A DNA stretch of 19,388 nt. It comes from CALLPQ01 sp964479275 (lineage in GTDB: Bacteria > Pseudomonadota > Alphaproteobacteria > Caulobacterales > Parvularculaceae). The position numbers and the translations under genes were made by a program. Where the stretch lies: the NCBI GenBank assembly GCA_964479275.1, contig CAYZLR010000064.1, positions 1-19,388 of the forward strand. Reading direction: 5' to 3'. This document shows positions 8,069 through 15,738 of the stretch, in pieces. The notes under the pieces are model-generated. The model saw nothing but the letters and a program-made list of their open reading frames with translations, ran no database searches and was not told the DNA's origin. Within the stretch, counting starts at the first letter, position 1. Each line of letters starts with the position of its first letter.

Positions 8069-8940
8069 AGAACGTAACAGCCCCAATACTCCTTATCCTG
8101 ATTTTTGCTGCGGTTATCGTGGCTTCAAATGCCTTTTTCATTGTTCCGGAAACGCGTACCGCCATTGTACTGCGATTGGGTGATCCAACGGGTGAATACA
8201 CCGCCTCTGGCCTGAAGATGAAAATTCCGTTTCTGGAAGGGGTTGAATATATCGACAAACGTAATCGCGAGCTTGATCAAGAGGAGATTGAAATTATTGC
8301 CAGTGATCAAGAGCGCTTAAAAGTGGATGCGTTTGCCCGATATAAAATAGTTGATCCTCTCTTGTTCTATAAATCTGTTAGAACAGAACTTGGCGGTGAA
8401 ACGAGATTGAAATCATTAATGAACCAAAATTTGCGTCAGGTTCTTGGCCGCGTTGGCATTGACGATATTGTCTCTGGTGAACGTGCCGCCTTGATGATTA
8501 ATATCCGTGATCAGCTCAGAAATGGCGCCAAAGAATTTGGTATTGAAATCATTGATGTGAAAATTCGTCAAACTGAACTGCCAGAACAGAATAGTAAGGC
8601 GGTTTTTGAGCGTATGATTACGGATCGAAGCCAGGAAGCCCAGCAATACAGGGCGCAGGGAAATGAAGCTGCTCAGCAAATTCAAGCTCAAGCCGACAGG
8701 GAAGCGACAGAAATCCGGGCTGCAGCAGAAGAAGAGTCGCAAAAAATTCGCGGTAGCGCTGATGCAGAAAGAAATGCGGTTTTTGCCGCAGCCTATAATA
8801 AAGACCCAGAGTTCTTTGCTTTTTATCGGTCGCTGCAAGCCTATGAAGAGGCCTTATTAAGTGGCGAGTCAACGATTCTTCTCTCTCCAGACAGTGAGTT
8901 TTTTAAATATTTCAATGACTTGAATGGTAAGCGAAATTAA
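8065..8940 (+). CDS. hflC: FtsH protease activity modulator HflC
   Basis: Partner of HflK in the HflKC complex that regulates FtsH. The 291-residue length is normal. An N-terminal membrane anchor (about 5-27, APILLILIFAAVIVASNAFFIV) is followed by the SPFH domain (VPETRTAIVLRLGDPTGEY, then GLKMKIPFLEGVEYIDKR). The typical HflC block IIDVKIRQTELPEQN precedes an Ala/Glu/Gln-rich helical region, and the end reads AYEEALLSGESTILLSPDSEFFKYF. The start codon overlaps the hflK stop by four bases (ATGA), and a strong AAAGGAGG lies just upstream. A Do-family protease follows on the same strand after 250 bp. The DUF2065 small gene that I recall often lying between hflC and the protease in related genomes is not visible here. 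Confidence 0.96.
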   Translation: MKNVTAPILLILIFAAVIVASNAFFIVPETRTAIVLRLGDPTGEYTASGLKMKIPFLEGVEYIDKRNRELDQEEIEIIASDQERLKVDAFARYKIVDPLLFYKSVRTELGGETRLKSLMNQNLRQVLGRVGIDDIVSGERAALMINIRDQLRNGAKEFGIEIIDVKIRQTELPEQNSKAVFERMITDRSQEAQQYRAQGNEAAQQIQAQADREATEIRAAAEEESQKIRGSADAERNAVFAAAYNKDPEFFAFYRSLQAYEEALLSGESTILLSPDSEFFKYFNDLNGKRN

Positions 8941-9013
8941 AATTATGTGTCTGTAGGCTTAACAAAATGATTGATGACGCGATGGTGGTGGGCTGATTAC
9001 AAATTCAATAAAA

Positions 9014-9030
9014 AGGGTTCGCTCAACCCT
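9014..9030 (+). terminator. Weak hairpin after hflC, possible terminator
   Basis: AGGGTT (9014-9019) and AACCCT (9025-9030) form a 6-bp stem with a 5-base loop, followed by the A/T-rich run AAATTTAATATTTTG. It lies 74 bases after the hflC stop. The stem is short and the U-tract is broken by A residues, so termination would be partial at best. Confidence 0.35.
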
Positions 9031-9140
9031 AAATTTAATATTTTGCCCCAGACTGGACGATAGAACTCAATCGTTTGTGAACATGGGATAACAAGCCTTG
9101 GCCATCGGGTCTGTGTGCGCTATCCTTTGATCGTCTTTGG

Positions 9141-9162
9141 AAAACACATCAATCTGTGTTTT
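9141..9162. promoter_or_regulatory. Perfect 8-bp inverted repeat upstream of the Do protease gene
   Basis: AAAACACA (9141-9148) and TGTGTTTT (9155-9162) are exact inverted repeats separated by six bases, ending 28 bases before the ATG at 9191. In DNA form this would suit a dimeric repressor or activator; in RNA form it would be an A-U-rich leader hairpin. I cannot identify a convincing promoter or a known regulator. Confidence 0.4.
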
Positions 9163-9190
9163 ATTGTCTATTGTAAAATATGAGGCCGTT

Positions 9191-10612
9191 ATGAAGGTTT
9201 TTGCGTCTTTGGTTTCCGATAATTGCGAGCGTACGAAATTACTACGTGGCTTTGCTTTTTTGACGGCAGCCTTGCTAGTGCTTACTCCATTGAGTGATGC
9301 TAATAATGCGTTTGCGCACTCTACGCCCGATGGGTTTGCTGATCTTGCTAATCGATTAAGCCCGGCTGTGGTGAATATTTCGACCCGGCAAGATGTGCAA
9401 GGGGTTGGGAACCTTGGCGGAGAATTGGCGCCGTTACAAAAGAAATTTGGGCAACGCCAAGCGAGTTCATTAGGATCTGGTTTTATTATCGACCCTGCTG
9501 GTATTGTCATTACCAATAATCACGTAATCCGTAATGCAACGACGATTAAAGTGATTTTGCACGATGGCCGTGAATATGAAGCCAAGGTGCGCGGCGCGGA
9601 TCAAGAAACAGATTTGGCCGTCCTTGAAATTATCGGTACAGATATAAGGTTTCCATCGGTGAAATGGGGTGTTTCTGATAAAGCCCGCGTTGGTGAGTGG
9701 GTTGTCGCGATCGGCAATCCGTTTGGTCTTGGTGGTTCTGTTAGCGCCGGCATCATTTCAGCGATCAACAGAAATATCGATTCTGGCCTTTATGATAATT
9801 ATATTCAAACGGACGCTGCAATTAATCGTGGCAATTCAGGAGGCCCATTATTTGACCTGAAAGGGGATGTGATTGGTGTGAATACGGCGATCTTTTCCCA
9901 AACGGGTGGTTCTGTAGGGGTTGGATTTTCTATCCCCTCTGATCTTGCAAAACATGTCACGGGTCAGCTTTTGGAATATGGTGAGACGCGTCGTGGTTGG
10001 CTTGGTGTCGGGGTGAATGAATTAACGATAGAGCAGGCTCGTGAAGTTGGATTTGACCGTCCTAAAGGTGCGCTTGTTTCTCGTGTGACGCCGCAAAGTC
10101 CGGCAGATCAAGCCGGGATAAGGCCAAAAGATATTATCACTACTTTTAATCGTCGTTCGGTCAATAATAGTCGTGAACTTAGTCGCGCTGTTGCTGCTTC
10201 TCCTGTCGGGTCGACGGTCCCCGTGGCCTTAATTCGCGACAAGAGAAAGCTAACGCTGAATGTGACTTTGCAGCGCCGCGAAACGAGTTTGTTGTCTGAC
10301 GTTACAGGGGGGCTACCCAATGGTTTTAAATCCTCTGGCCTCACCTTGCGTGAACCTGATGCGAGTTTGTTGCAAAGCTTTGGCCTACCAGCAGATACTA
10401 AGGGTGCGATTATTACGGAGGTTGATCCCAACAGTGAGGCTGCCGCAATCTTACAACCTGGTGATGTCATTTTGGAAATTGGCTGGGAAAAAGTGACGAG
10501 AGCACAAAGCGCGATTTCAAAACTCACCAATTTAAATGCTGAAAATTCAGGCCCTGTGCAAATACGGGTGCAGCGCGGTGACTTGTTGTTTTTCGAAACA
10601 CTAAGACCTTAA
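9191..10612 (+). CDS. degP: Do/HtrA-family periplasmic serine protease with two PDZ domains
   Basis: Envelope protease-chaperone of the DegP/DegQ/MucD family, degrading or holding misfolded periplasmic proteins. The 473-residue protein has a signal peptide (basic N-region, hydrophobic AFLTAALLVLTPL, likely cleavage after NNAFA near residue 42). The trypsin-like domain shows the full catalytic triad: His111 in ITNNHVIRN, Asp141 in ETDLAVLEI and Ser216 in RGNSGGPL. Two PDZ domains follow, the first around RRGWLGVGVNELTIEQAREVGF and the second around GAIITEVDPNSEAAAILQPGD. The start at 9191 has GAGG five bases upstream and gives a proper signal peptide; an in-frame ATG at 9137 would add 18 residues without a ribosome site. 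Its position after hflKC groups membrane and periplasmic quality-control functions. DegP versus DegQ or MucD cannot be decided here. Confidence 0.93.
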   Translation: MKVFASLVSDNCERTKLLRGFAFLTAALLVLTPLSDANNAFAHSTPDGFADLANRLSPAVVNISTRQDVQGVGNLGGELAPLQKKFGQRQASSLGSGFIIDPAGIVITNNHVIRNATTIKVILHDGREYEAKVRGADQETDLAVLEIIGTDIRFPSVKWGVSDKARVGEWVVAIGNPFGLGGSVSAGIISAINRNIDSGLYDNYIQTDAAINRGNSGGPLFDLKGDVIGVNTAIFSQTGGSVGVGFSIPSDLAKHVTGQLLEYGETRRGWLGVGVNELTIEQAREVGFDRPKGALVSRVTPQSPADQAGIRPKDIITTFNRRSVNNSRELSRAVAASPVGSTVPVALIRDKRKLTLNVTLQRRETSLLSDVTGGLPNGFKSSGLTLREPDASLLQSFGLPADTKGAIITEVDPNSEAAAILQPGDVILEIGWEKVTRAQSAISKLTNLNAENSGPVQIRVQRGDLLFFETLRP

Positions 10613-10641
10613 GCGCTGTCGCGCTGGTATAATGCAGTTAT

Positions 10642-10679
10642 AAAGCGAGTTTTGGGTAACCCAAGGCTCGCTTTTTTTA
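10642..10679 (+). terminator. Strong intrinsic terminator after the Do protease
   Basis: AAAGCGAG (10642-10649) pairs with CTCGCTTT (10667-10674). Inside it a second palindrome, TTGGGTAACCCAA, extends the stem, and the 3' arm runs into an uninterrupted T tract. It lies 30 bases after the stop codon at 10610-10612. Confidence 0.85.
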
Positions 10680-10714
10680 TTACTGATCCTGTTGTGAGTG
10701 TGGATAATAGGAAA

Positions 10715-10728
10715 ATTCACGCGTGAAT
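10715..10728. promoter_or_regulatory. Perfect 14-base palindrome upstream of sdaA
   Basis: ATTCACGCGTGAAT is identical to its own reverse complement. It lies just after the Do terminator and about 280 bases before the sdaA start, in otherwise featureless DNA. A binding site for a dimeric regulator is the simplest reading, but the factor is unknown. Confidence 0.35.
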
Positions 10729-10900
10729 GTACATGCTTCATAATAGCGATGTTCAATAAGGGCAATTTGCTCTACAAGTGATAAATTCTGCTAAGATCAC
10801 TTGCGCCAGAGTTTGGCACAATACAATCAGCTTTAGGTTTTTAAAGCATTTGTAGATCAAGTAGATACCGGTTAATCGCCCGAAAATGCGACAAAAAATA

Positions 10901-10947
10901 GCTTAAAGCGCCTCCTTAATTCCATTTGATGGAGAGAGGCTTTAAGC
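10901..10947. repeat. Palindromic intergenic repeat, family B copy 1 (degenerate)
   Basis: GCTTAAAGC (10901-10909) and GCTTTAAGC (10939-10947) form a perfect outer stem. The inner part, CCTCCTTAATTCCATTTGAT, resembles the copies at 15739-15780 and 18861-18905 (shared start AAAGCrCCTCs, and TTAATTCCA shared with copy 2). The lower stem has mismatches. The element lies 63 bases before the sdaA start and supplies a spurious in-frame TTG/ATG. Confidence 0.65.
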
Positions 10948-11009
10948 CAAATCCAGCGTTAATCCCGCGTCGTATTCTTCGTGGGTTTCGTATTATTCTT
11001 GAGGTGAGC

Positions 11010-12404
11010 ATGCTCAGCATCTTCGATATTTTCAAAGTTGGGATTGGTCCTTCAAGCTCCCATACAGTTGGACCGATGCGGATTGCCTTAAGGTTTTTAG
11101 AGGCAGCGCAACAAGAAAAGGTTTTTTCAAAAGCGACGCGTGTGCAAATCGATCTCCATGGATCTTTGGCGCTCACGGGTATCGGCCATGGCAGTGATCG
11201 CGCCGTAATACTGGGTTTGATGGGGTATGATCCAGCCACATTGGATTTTGAGGCAGCATCTCGCGATTACCAAACTCTCTTAGATGAACAGAAATTATTG
11301 TTAAAAATATTTCAAGGTCATGAGGCGAACCAGATTGATTTTGATCCCAAAAAAGACCTGCAGTTGCGCGGTGATGTTATCCCTGAAACCCATCCTAATG
11401 AGATGCGATTGCGATTATTTGGTACTGCTGATGAATTGCTACTTGATCGATATTATTACTCTGTAGGCGGAGGGTTTATTGCGAGTAAAAAACAGCTAAC
11501 GCAAAAACCTGAGGATGATCTAATTGCTCGCCCAGTTATTGGTCCCCATAATTTTGCGTCCGCAAAAGACCTTTTGCATATTTCACAAGCTGAAAATCTC
11601 TCAATAGCGGAGGTTATCTTGAAAAATGAAGATGCAAGGCGAATGCGAGAAGAGACCAATGCGATGATAGACGCGATATGGACGGTGATGAGTCATTGCG
11701 TTGATCGCGGCCTATCCAGTGACGGCATTTTGCCTGGTGGCTTGGAAGTGAAGCGCCGCGCGCCAGGTTTATTTCAAAAACTTCGGATGGCACCCCTCGC
11801 TAATGAGCGCGAGCAATTGTTTGATTGGCTCAATGTTTACGCCATGGCAGTAAATGAGGAAAATGCTGCTGGTGGTCAGGTTGTTACAGCGCCGACAAAT
11901 GGCGCCGCGGGTATCATCCCGGCGGTTATTCGGCATTATTGTTATCAAGATGAAAAAGCAGTGGCCAAACATATCAGAACATTTTTGGCCACTGCTGCTG
12001 GCATTGGGATGCTTTATAAGCAACGTGCATCTATCTCTGGTGCGGAAATGGGCTGTCAGGGGGAGGTGGGTGTCGCGTGCTCCATGGCCGCGGGAGGACT
12101 TGCGGCTGTATGGGGGGCAACGCCCGGTCAAGTTGAGCATGCCGCTGAAATTGGTATGGAGCATAACCTCGGATTAACCTGTGATCCGGTTGGGGGCTTG
12201 GTTCAAATTCCTTGCATCGAACGCAATGCCATAGGCGCTGTGAAGGCCGTGAATGCGGCTCGGCTGGCTATGCGCGCCTCAGAAAGCCACATTGTCTCTC
12301 TTGATCAGGTTATTGAAACGATGCGCCAAACTGGACTTGATATGTCTCGAAAATATAAAGAGACCAGTGAGGGCGGCCTTGCGGTGAATGTCATCGAGTG
12401 TTAA
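11010..12404 (+). CDS. sdaA: L-serine ammonia-lyase (dehydratase), iron-sulfur type, single chain
   Basis: Converts L-serine to pyruvate and ammonia using a [4Fe-4S] cluster rather than PLP. The N-terminal beta domain opens with MLSIFDIFKVGIGPSSSHTVGP, the conserved SSSHT signature of the family. The C-terminal catalytic domain has three cysteines at 349 (GAEMGCQGE), 391 (GLTCDPVGG) and 402 (VQIPCIERN), with the 42- and 11-residue spacing I recall for the cluster ligands of characterised type 2 enzymes. The protein ends in a cysteine (464), matching the C-terminal tail that caps the cluster in those enzymes. The start at 11010 has GAGG five bases upstream. The same frame is open further upstream, but that stretch is unlike the family and comes from a palindromic repeat. 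Length, 464 residues, is normal. Confidence 0.96.
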   Translation: MLSIFDIFKVGIGPSSSHTVGPMRIALRFLEAAQQEKVFSKATRVQIDLHGSLALTGIGHGSDRAVILGLMGYDPATLDFEAASRDYQTLLDEQKLLLKIFQGHEANQIDFDPKKDLQLRGDVIPETHPNEMRLRLFGTADELLLDRYYYSVGGGFIASKKQLTQKPEDDLIARPVIGPHNFASAKDLLHISQAENLSIAEVILKNEDARRMREETNAMIDAIWTVMSHCVDRGLSSDGILPGGLEVKRRAPGLFQKLRMAPLANEREQLFDWLNVYAMAVNEENAAGGQVVTAPTNGAAGIIPAVIRHYCYQDEKAVAKHIRTFLATAAGIGMLYKQRASISGAEMGCQGEVGVACSMAAGGLAAVWGATPGQVEHAAEIGMEHNLGLTCDPVGGLVQIPCIERNAIGAVKAVNAARLAMRASESHIVSLDQVIETMRQTGLDMSRKYKETSEGGLAVNVIEC

Positions 12405-12546
12405 TCGCCCTGTATAACAAACGTAAAACCAGTAAGAGCTAATCTGCGGGTATTCTTGGGGTTTACCGGTACAATTATAAGGTATCTTCAATTGCTGTTT
12501 TTTGAGAATTCAAATTTGCTGCAATCGACATTAAACAGAGGCATTT

Positions 12547-13617
12547 ATGCGTGTTGATGAGTTCGATTTTGATTTACCCGATACCTGTATTGCCCTCGAG
12601 CCTGTTCGCCCAAGAGACCTTGCGAAGCTTTTACATGTGAATAATGAAAAGTTGTCAGATAATTTGGTTCGAGATTTGCCAGATCTATGCGCACCTGGCG
12701 ATTTGATCATTGTTAATGATACAAAAGTTTTGCCAGCCCAATTGAGTGGCGTTCGTAAGGCGAGAGATACGCGCGGACGTGATGTGCAAATGGATGTGAC
12801 GCTTCATAAAGATATTAGTCATGATGCAAAATTCCCGCGAATTTGGCGTAGTTTTGTCCGTCCGGCAAAGCGTTTGTCTGTGGGGGATATTATTCAGTTT
12901 AGTGATTGTTTTGTCGCTCAGGTTATAGAGCGAATGGGGGCAGAAGCCATTCTATCCTTTGCGCTATCAAGTCAAGATTTTATCCAGCATTTAAAACTAT
13001 CAGGAGTGCCGCCGCTACCCCCTTACATTGCGCGCAAACGGGCTTTAACCGAACAAGATAGAGATGATTATCAAACCCATTATGCGCGTTGCGAAGGGTC
13101 AGTTGCGGCGCCGACTGCAGGCTTGCACTTTACATCAGAATTACTCGACGCATTGAAGGCTAAAAATATTGAGATAGGGGCGGTCACCCTCCATGTTGGC
13201 GCCGGGACTTTTTTGCCAATCAGCGTCGATGATACAGATGATCATCAAATGCATGCGGAATGGGGTGAGATAACTCGCGCGTGTGCAGATCAAATTAACC
13301 AGGTTCGAATGAGAGGGGGGCGTATTCTTGCTGTTGGCACGACGGCTCTCAGGTTGTTGGAGAGCGCGGCTGATGATGGCGGTGTCGTGCGCCCATTTTT
13401 GGGAGAGACGGATATTTTTATCACGCCAGGTTATAAGTTCAAGATTGTAGACCGTTTACTGACGAATTTCCATCTTCCACGTTCAACCTTATTTATGTTA
13501 GTGAGCGCGTTTGCTGGTGTCGAAGTTATGAAAAACGCTTATGCCCAAGCGATTAAAAATAACTATCGATTTTATTCATATGGGGATGCAAGTCTTTTAG
13601 AGCAAGAGAAATGTTGA
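12547..13617 (+). CDS. queA: S-adenosylmethionine:tRNA ribosyltransferase-isomerase QueA
   Basis: Cytoplasmic enzyme of queuosine biosynthesis. It transfers and isomerises the ribosyl part of S-adenosylmethionine onto preQ1 in the tRNA wobble position, giving epoxyqueuosine. The 356-residue length is usual. Family blocks visible are MRVDEFDFDLPDTCIALEP at the start, LIIVNDTKVLPAQLSG, PPLPPYIAR, the signature APTAGLHFT (188-196), VTLHVGAGTFLPI and NFHLPRSTLFMLVSAFAG (from 307). The ATG at 12547 follows AGAGG at a suitable distance. It is the first gene of an overlapping set, queA-csaA-tgt: its TGA overlaps the next start codon. Tgt acts one step earlier in the same pathway. Confidence 0.97.
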   Translation: MRVDEFDFDLPDTCIALEPVRPRDLAKLLHVNNEKLSDNLVRDLPDLCAPGDLIIVNDTKVLPAQLSGVRKARDTRGRDVQMDVTLHKDISHDAKFPRIWRSFVRPAKRLSVGDIIQFSDCFVAQVIERMGAEAILSFALSSQDFIQHLKLSGVPPLPPYIARKRALTEQDRDDYQTHYARCEGSVAAPTAGLHFTSELLDALKAKNIEIGAVTLHVGAGTFLPISVDDTDDHQMHAEWGEITRACADQINQVRMRGGRILAVGTTALRLLESAADDGGVVRPFLGETDIFITPGYKFKIVDRLLTNFHLPRSTLFMLVSAFAGVEVMKNAYAQAIKNNYRFYSYGDASLLEQEKC

Positions 13618-13970
13618 TGTCAGAATCAAAAAAGCCAAACGTCACGTTTGATGACTTCATGAAAATTGATATCAGAGCGGGCACGGTGGTGCGAGTTGAG
13701 CCTTTTCCCAAGGCGCGCAATCCTTCGTGGAAAGTGTGGGTTGATTTCGGATCTGATATAGGTGTGAAAAAATCTTCAGCGCAAATAACAGCTTATTATG
13801 AAGAAGCGAATCTGGTTGGCCGGCAAATAGCGGCTGTTGTGAACTTTACGCCAAGGCGGATTGCGGACTTTATGTCGGAGGTTTTAATTTTAGGGTTTTA
13901 TGATGATAAGGGGGAGGTGGTTTTGATTAATCCTGATCAAAACATTCACAATGGAGCTAAATTGGGATGA
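13617..13970 (+). CDS. csaA: CsaA-type tRNA-binding domain protein
   Basis: Small OB-fold protein of the CsaA/EMAP-II/Trbp111 tRNA-binding family. Bacillus subtilis CsaA has been described as an export-related chaperone and binds tRNA. The 117 residues match the family end to end: FDDFMKIDIRAGTVV, the SSAQIT block in VKKSSAQITAYY, VVNFTPRRIADFMSEVLILGF, and the C-terminal NGAKLG. I favour the ATG at 13617, which overlaps the queA stop as TGATG with AGAG eight bases or so upstream; an ATG at 13611 would add two residues but sits too close to the ribosome site. The stop overlaps the tgt start (ATGA), so this gene is translationally linked on both sides to queuosine enzymes. Its physiological role here is not known. 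Confidence 0.93.
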   Translation: MSESKKPNVTFDDFMKIDIRAGTVVRVEPFPKARNPSWKVWVDFGSDIGVKKSSAQITAYYEEANLVGRQIAAVVNFTPRRIADFMSEVLILGFYDDKGEVVLINPDQNIHNGAKLG

Positions 13971-15094
13971 ATGCTGAATTTTCCTTTTCGTTAAATGCAA
14001 CGGATGGTCCTGCTCGAACCGGTATTGTGTCAACGCCGCGCGGTGATATCCAAACCCCGGCATTTATGCCGGTGGGAACTGCTGGTACAGTAAAAGCGGT
14101 TATGATGGACAATGTCAGGGCCACAGGGGCTGATATTGTCTTGGGAAATACATATCATCTGATGTTGCGGCCTACGGCTGAGCGCGTTGCCTATTTTGGC
14201 GGTTTGCACGACTTTATGAAATGGGATGGGCCTATCCTAACCGATAGTGGTGGTTTTCAGGTGATGTCCTTATCGCAACTTCGAAAACTCACCGAGGAGG
14301 GGGTTTCATTTCAGTCTCATATTGATGGCTCGCGGCATATGTTGACACCAGAACGATCGATTGAAATTCAATGTCTTCTTGGGTCAGATATTCAGATGCA
14401 ATTAGATGAATGCCCTGCTATTCCGATTGCGCATGAAGATGCAAAAACCTCTATGGAGTTATCAAGACGTTGGGCATTACGGTCAAAACGAACATTTGAA
14501 GAGCAATCTAAACCGGGGCAAGCTTTGTTTGGGATTGTTCAGGGGGCAAATTTTGAAGACCTGCGCCGTGCCAGCCTGGAGGGGTTACTCGAAATTGGTT
14601 TTGATGGATATTCCGTAGGCGGATTAGCTGTCGGCGAGGGGCGAGAGGAAATGTTTCGAGTATTGGAATTTACGACGCCACATATGCTTGCGGATCGTCC
14701 TCGTTATTTAATGGGTGTTGGCAAGCCTGCGGATATTGTTGGCGCTGTAGCGCGCGGCATTGATATGTTCGATTGTGTAGCTCCTACGCGGTCTGGCCGT
14801 CACGGACAAGCCTGGACATGGCGGGGCCCGATAAACATTAAAAATGCAAAATTTATTGATGATAAAGAGTCGCTGGATTTTGAGAGCGATTGCCCAGCCA
14901 GTCGAGAATATTCAAAGGGTTACCTCAATCATCTCTTCCGCGCCGGCGAATATTTGGGGCCTATGCTTTTGAGCTGGCATAACCTCCATTTTTATCAACA
15001 GCTGATGGGAAAAATGCGCGCTGCAATCGCGGCAGGACTGTTTGAGGATTTTGTAGAAGAGTTTAAAGGAATGACTGGGGAGACAGTGATTTAG
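13967..15094 (+). CDS. tgt: tRNA-guanine transglycosylase
   Basis: Exchanges guanine 34 of GUN-anticodon tRNAs for preQ1, the entry step of queuosine in tRNA, on a TIM-barrel fold. The 375-residue length is normal. Asp93 in LTDSGGFQVMSL is the general acid/base. Asp269 in GIDMFDCVAPTRSGR is the nucleophile. The barrel motif GYSVGGLAVGEG is intact. The zinc site is not canonical: the CxCxxC stretch reads S307-D-C309-P-A-S312, while His338 (SWHN) remains. These positions line up with the Zymomonas mobilis ligands Cys318, Cys320, Cys323 and His349 at a constant offset of 11. The start overlaps the csaA stop (ATGA). I expect the enzyme to be active because the catalytic residues are present, but zinc binding may be weak or absent. 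Confidence 0.96.
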   Translation: MNAEFSFSLNATDGPARTGIVSTPRGDIQTPAFMPVGTAGTVKAVMMDNVRATGADIVLGNTYHLMLRPTAERVAYFGGLHDFMKWDGPILTDSGGFQVMSLSQLRKLTEEGVSFQSHIDGSRHMLTPERSIEIQCLLGSDIQMQLDECPAIPIAHEDAKTSMELSRRWALRSKRTFEEQSKPGQALFGIVQGANFEDLRRASLEGLLEIGFDGYSVGGLAVGEGREEMFRVLEFTTPHMLADRPRYLMGVGKPADIVGAVARGIDMFDCVAPTRSGRHGQAWTWRGPINIKNAKFIDDKESLDFESDCPASREYSKGYLNHLFRAGEYLGPMLLSWHNLHFYQQLMGKMRAAIAAGLFEDFVEEFKGMTGETVI

Positions 15095-15169
15095 GTCTTG
15101 ATAATTTTTGGTTTTCAATATTGTTGTTGAAGTTTATATTGTGCTCTATTCCAAATGAGGGGTTGTAAT

Positions 15170-15661
15170 ATGGTTAAATCGAATGTGACGTTTGCAAGAA
15201 TCTTATCAGTGATTTTTGGATGTGCATTATTTATTCTATTATCTGTATTTCTCCTATTGAGCCTCGGCGTGAACGCTCTACCGTCTGGGGACGTCATGGT
15301 GACTTTATTCATCATTATTTTAGGGAGTGCCTGGGGGCTATCATTAACAAAAGCCTCATTAGTGTTGGGCAGCCCATTTGGTGTGGGTAAACTTGAGATC
15401 CAGAAGCGCGAACTTGTCACAAAAGCTTATACTTATTCTTATGGCGTGCTCTGTATTATCGCAGCATTGGTCCTTTTGATTGTGACTTTTTCGAATTGGG
15501 GAAAGGATTTTATTGAGTTCCCAGATTTTACAGTTTTCAAAGGTATCGATAAATCCCATTTTATTATAATGATGATATGTGGCCTTTTTTGTCTAATCTC
15601 ATTACCAACGGCTGTTCTGTCATTTTTATTGCCTATCGGTGAGCGTGAAACGCAGAAATGA
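15170..15661 (+). CDS. Unrecognised four-helix membrane protein
   Basis: A 163-residue protein I do not recognise. Four hydrophobic segments are visible: about 11-34 (SVIFGCALFILLSVFLLLSL), 43-65 (VMVTLFIIILGSAWGLSL), 90-108 (YGVLCIIAALVLLIVTF) and 132-155 (IIMMICGLFCLISLPTAVLSF). Short polar loops separate them; the loop before the last helix contains a FIEFPDFTVFKGIDKSH stretch. There is no signal-peptide cleavage site and no motif I can name. The start at 15170 has GAGGGG seven bases upstream; an in-frame ATG at 15155 precedes that ribosome site and is unlikely. It lies 75 bp after tgt on the same strand with no strong terminator between, so it could be co-transcribed with the queuosine genes. 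Its A+T-rich codons differ a little from tgt. Confidence 0.75.
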   Translation: MVKSNVTFARILSVIFGCALFILLSVFLLLSLGVNALPSGDVMVTLFIIILGSAWGLSLTKASLVLGSPFGVGKLEIQKRELVTKAYTYSYGVLCIIAALVLLIVTFSNWGKDFIEFPDFTVFKGIDKSHFIIMMICGLFCLISLPTAVLSFLLPIGERETQK

Positions 15662-15738
15662 AAGGATGCCACACAAAAGTATTCCCAGATCAAGTGGCCA
15701 CCAGTTAAGCCTCCTGAAGGGCGGCAAAAAAACATCAG

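Larger units (their letters stand above)
10613..11009. other. Intergenic region, Do protease to sdaA
   Basis: About 400 bases without a gene. It holds the terminator at 10642-10679, a perfect 14-base palindrome at 10715-10728 and a degenerate palindromic repeat at 10901-10947. The sdaA promoter must lie here, but no box pair is good enough to call. Confidence 0.7.
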
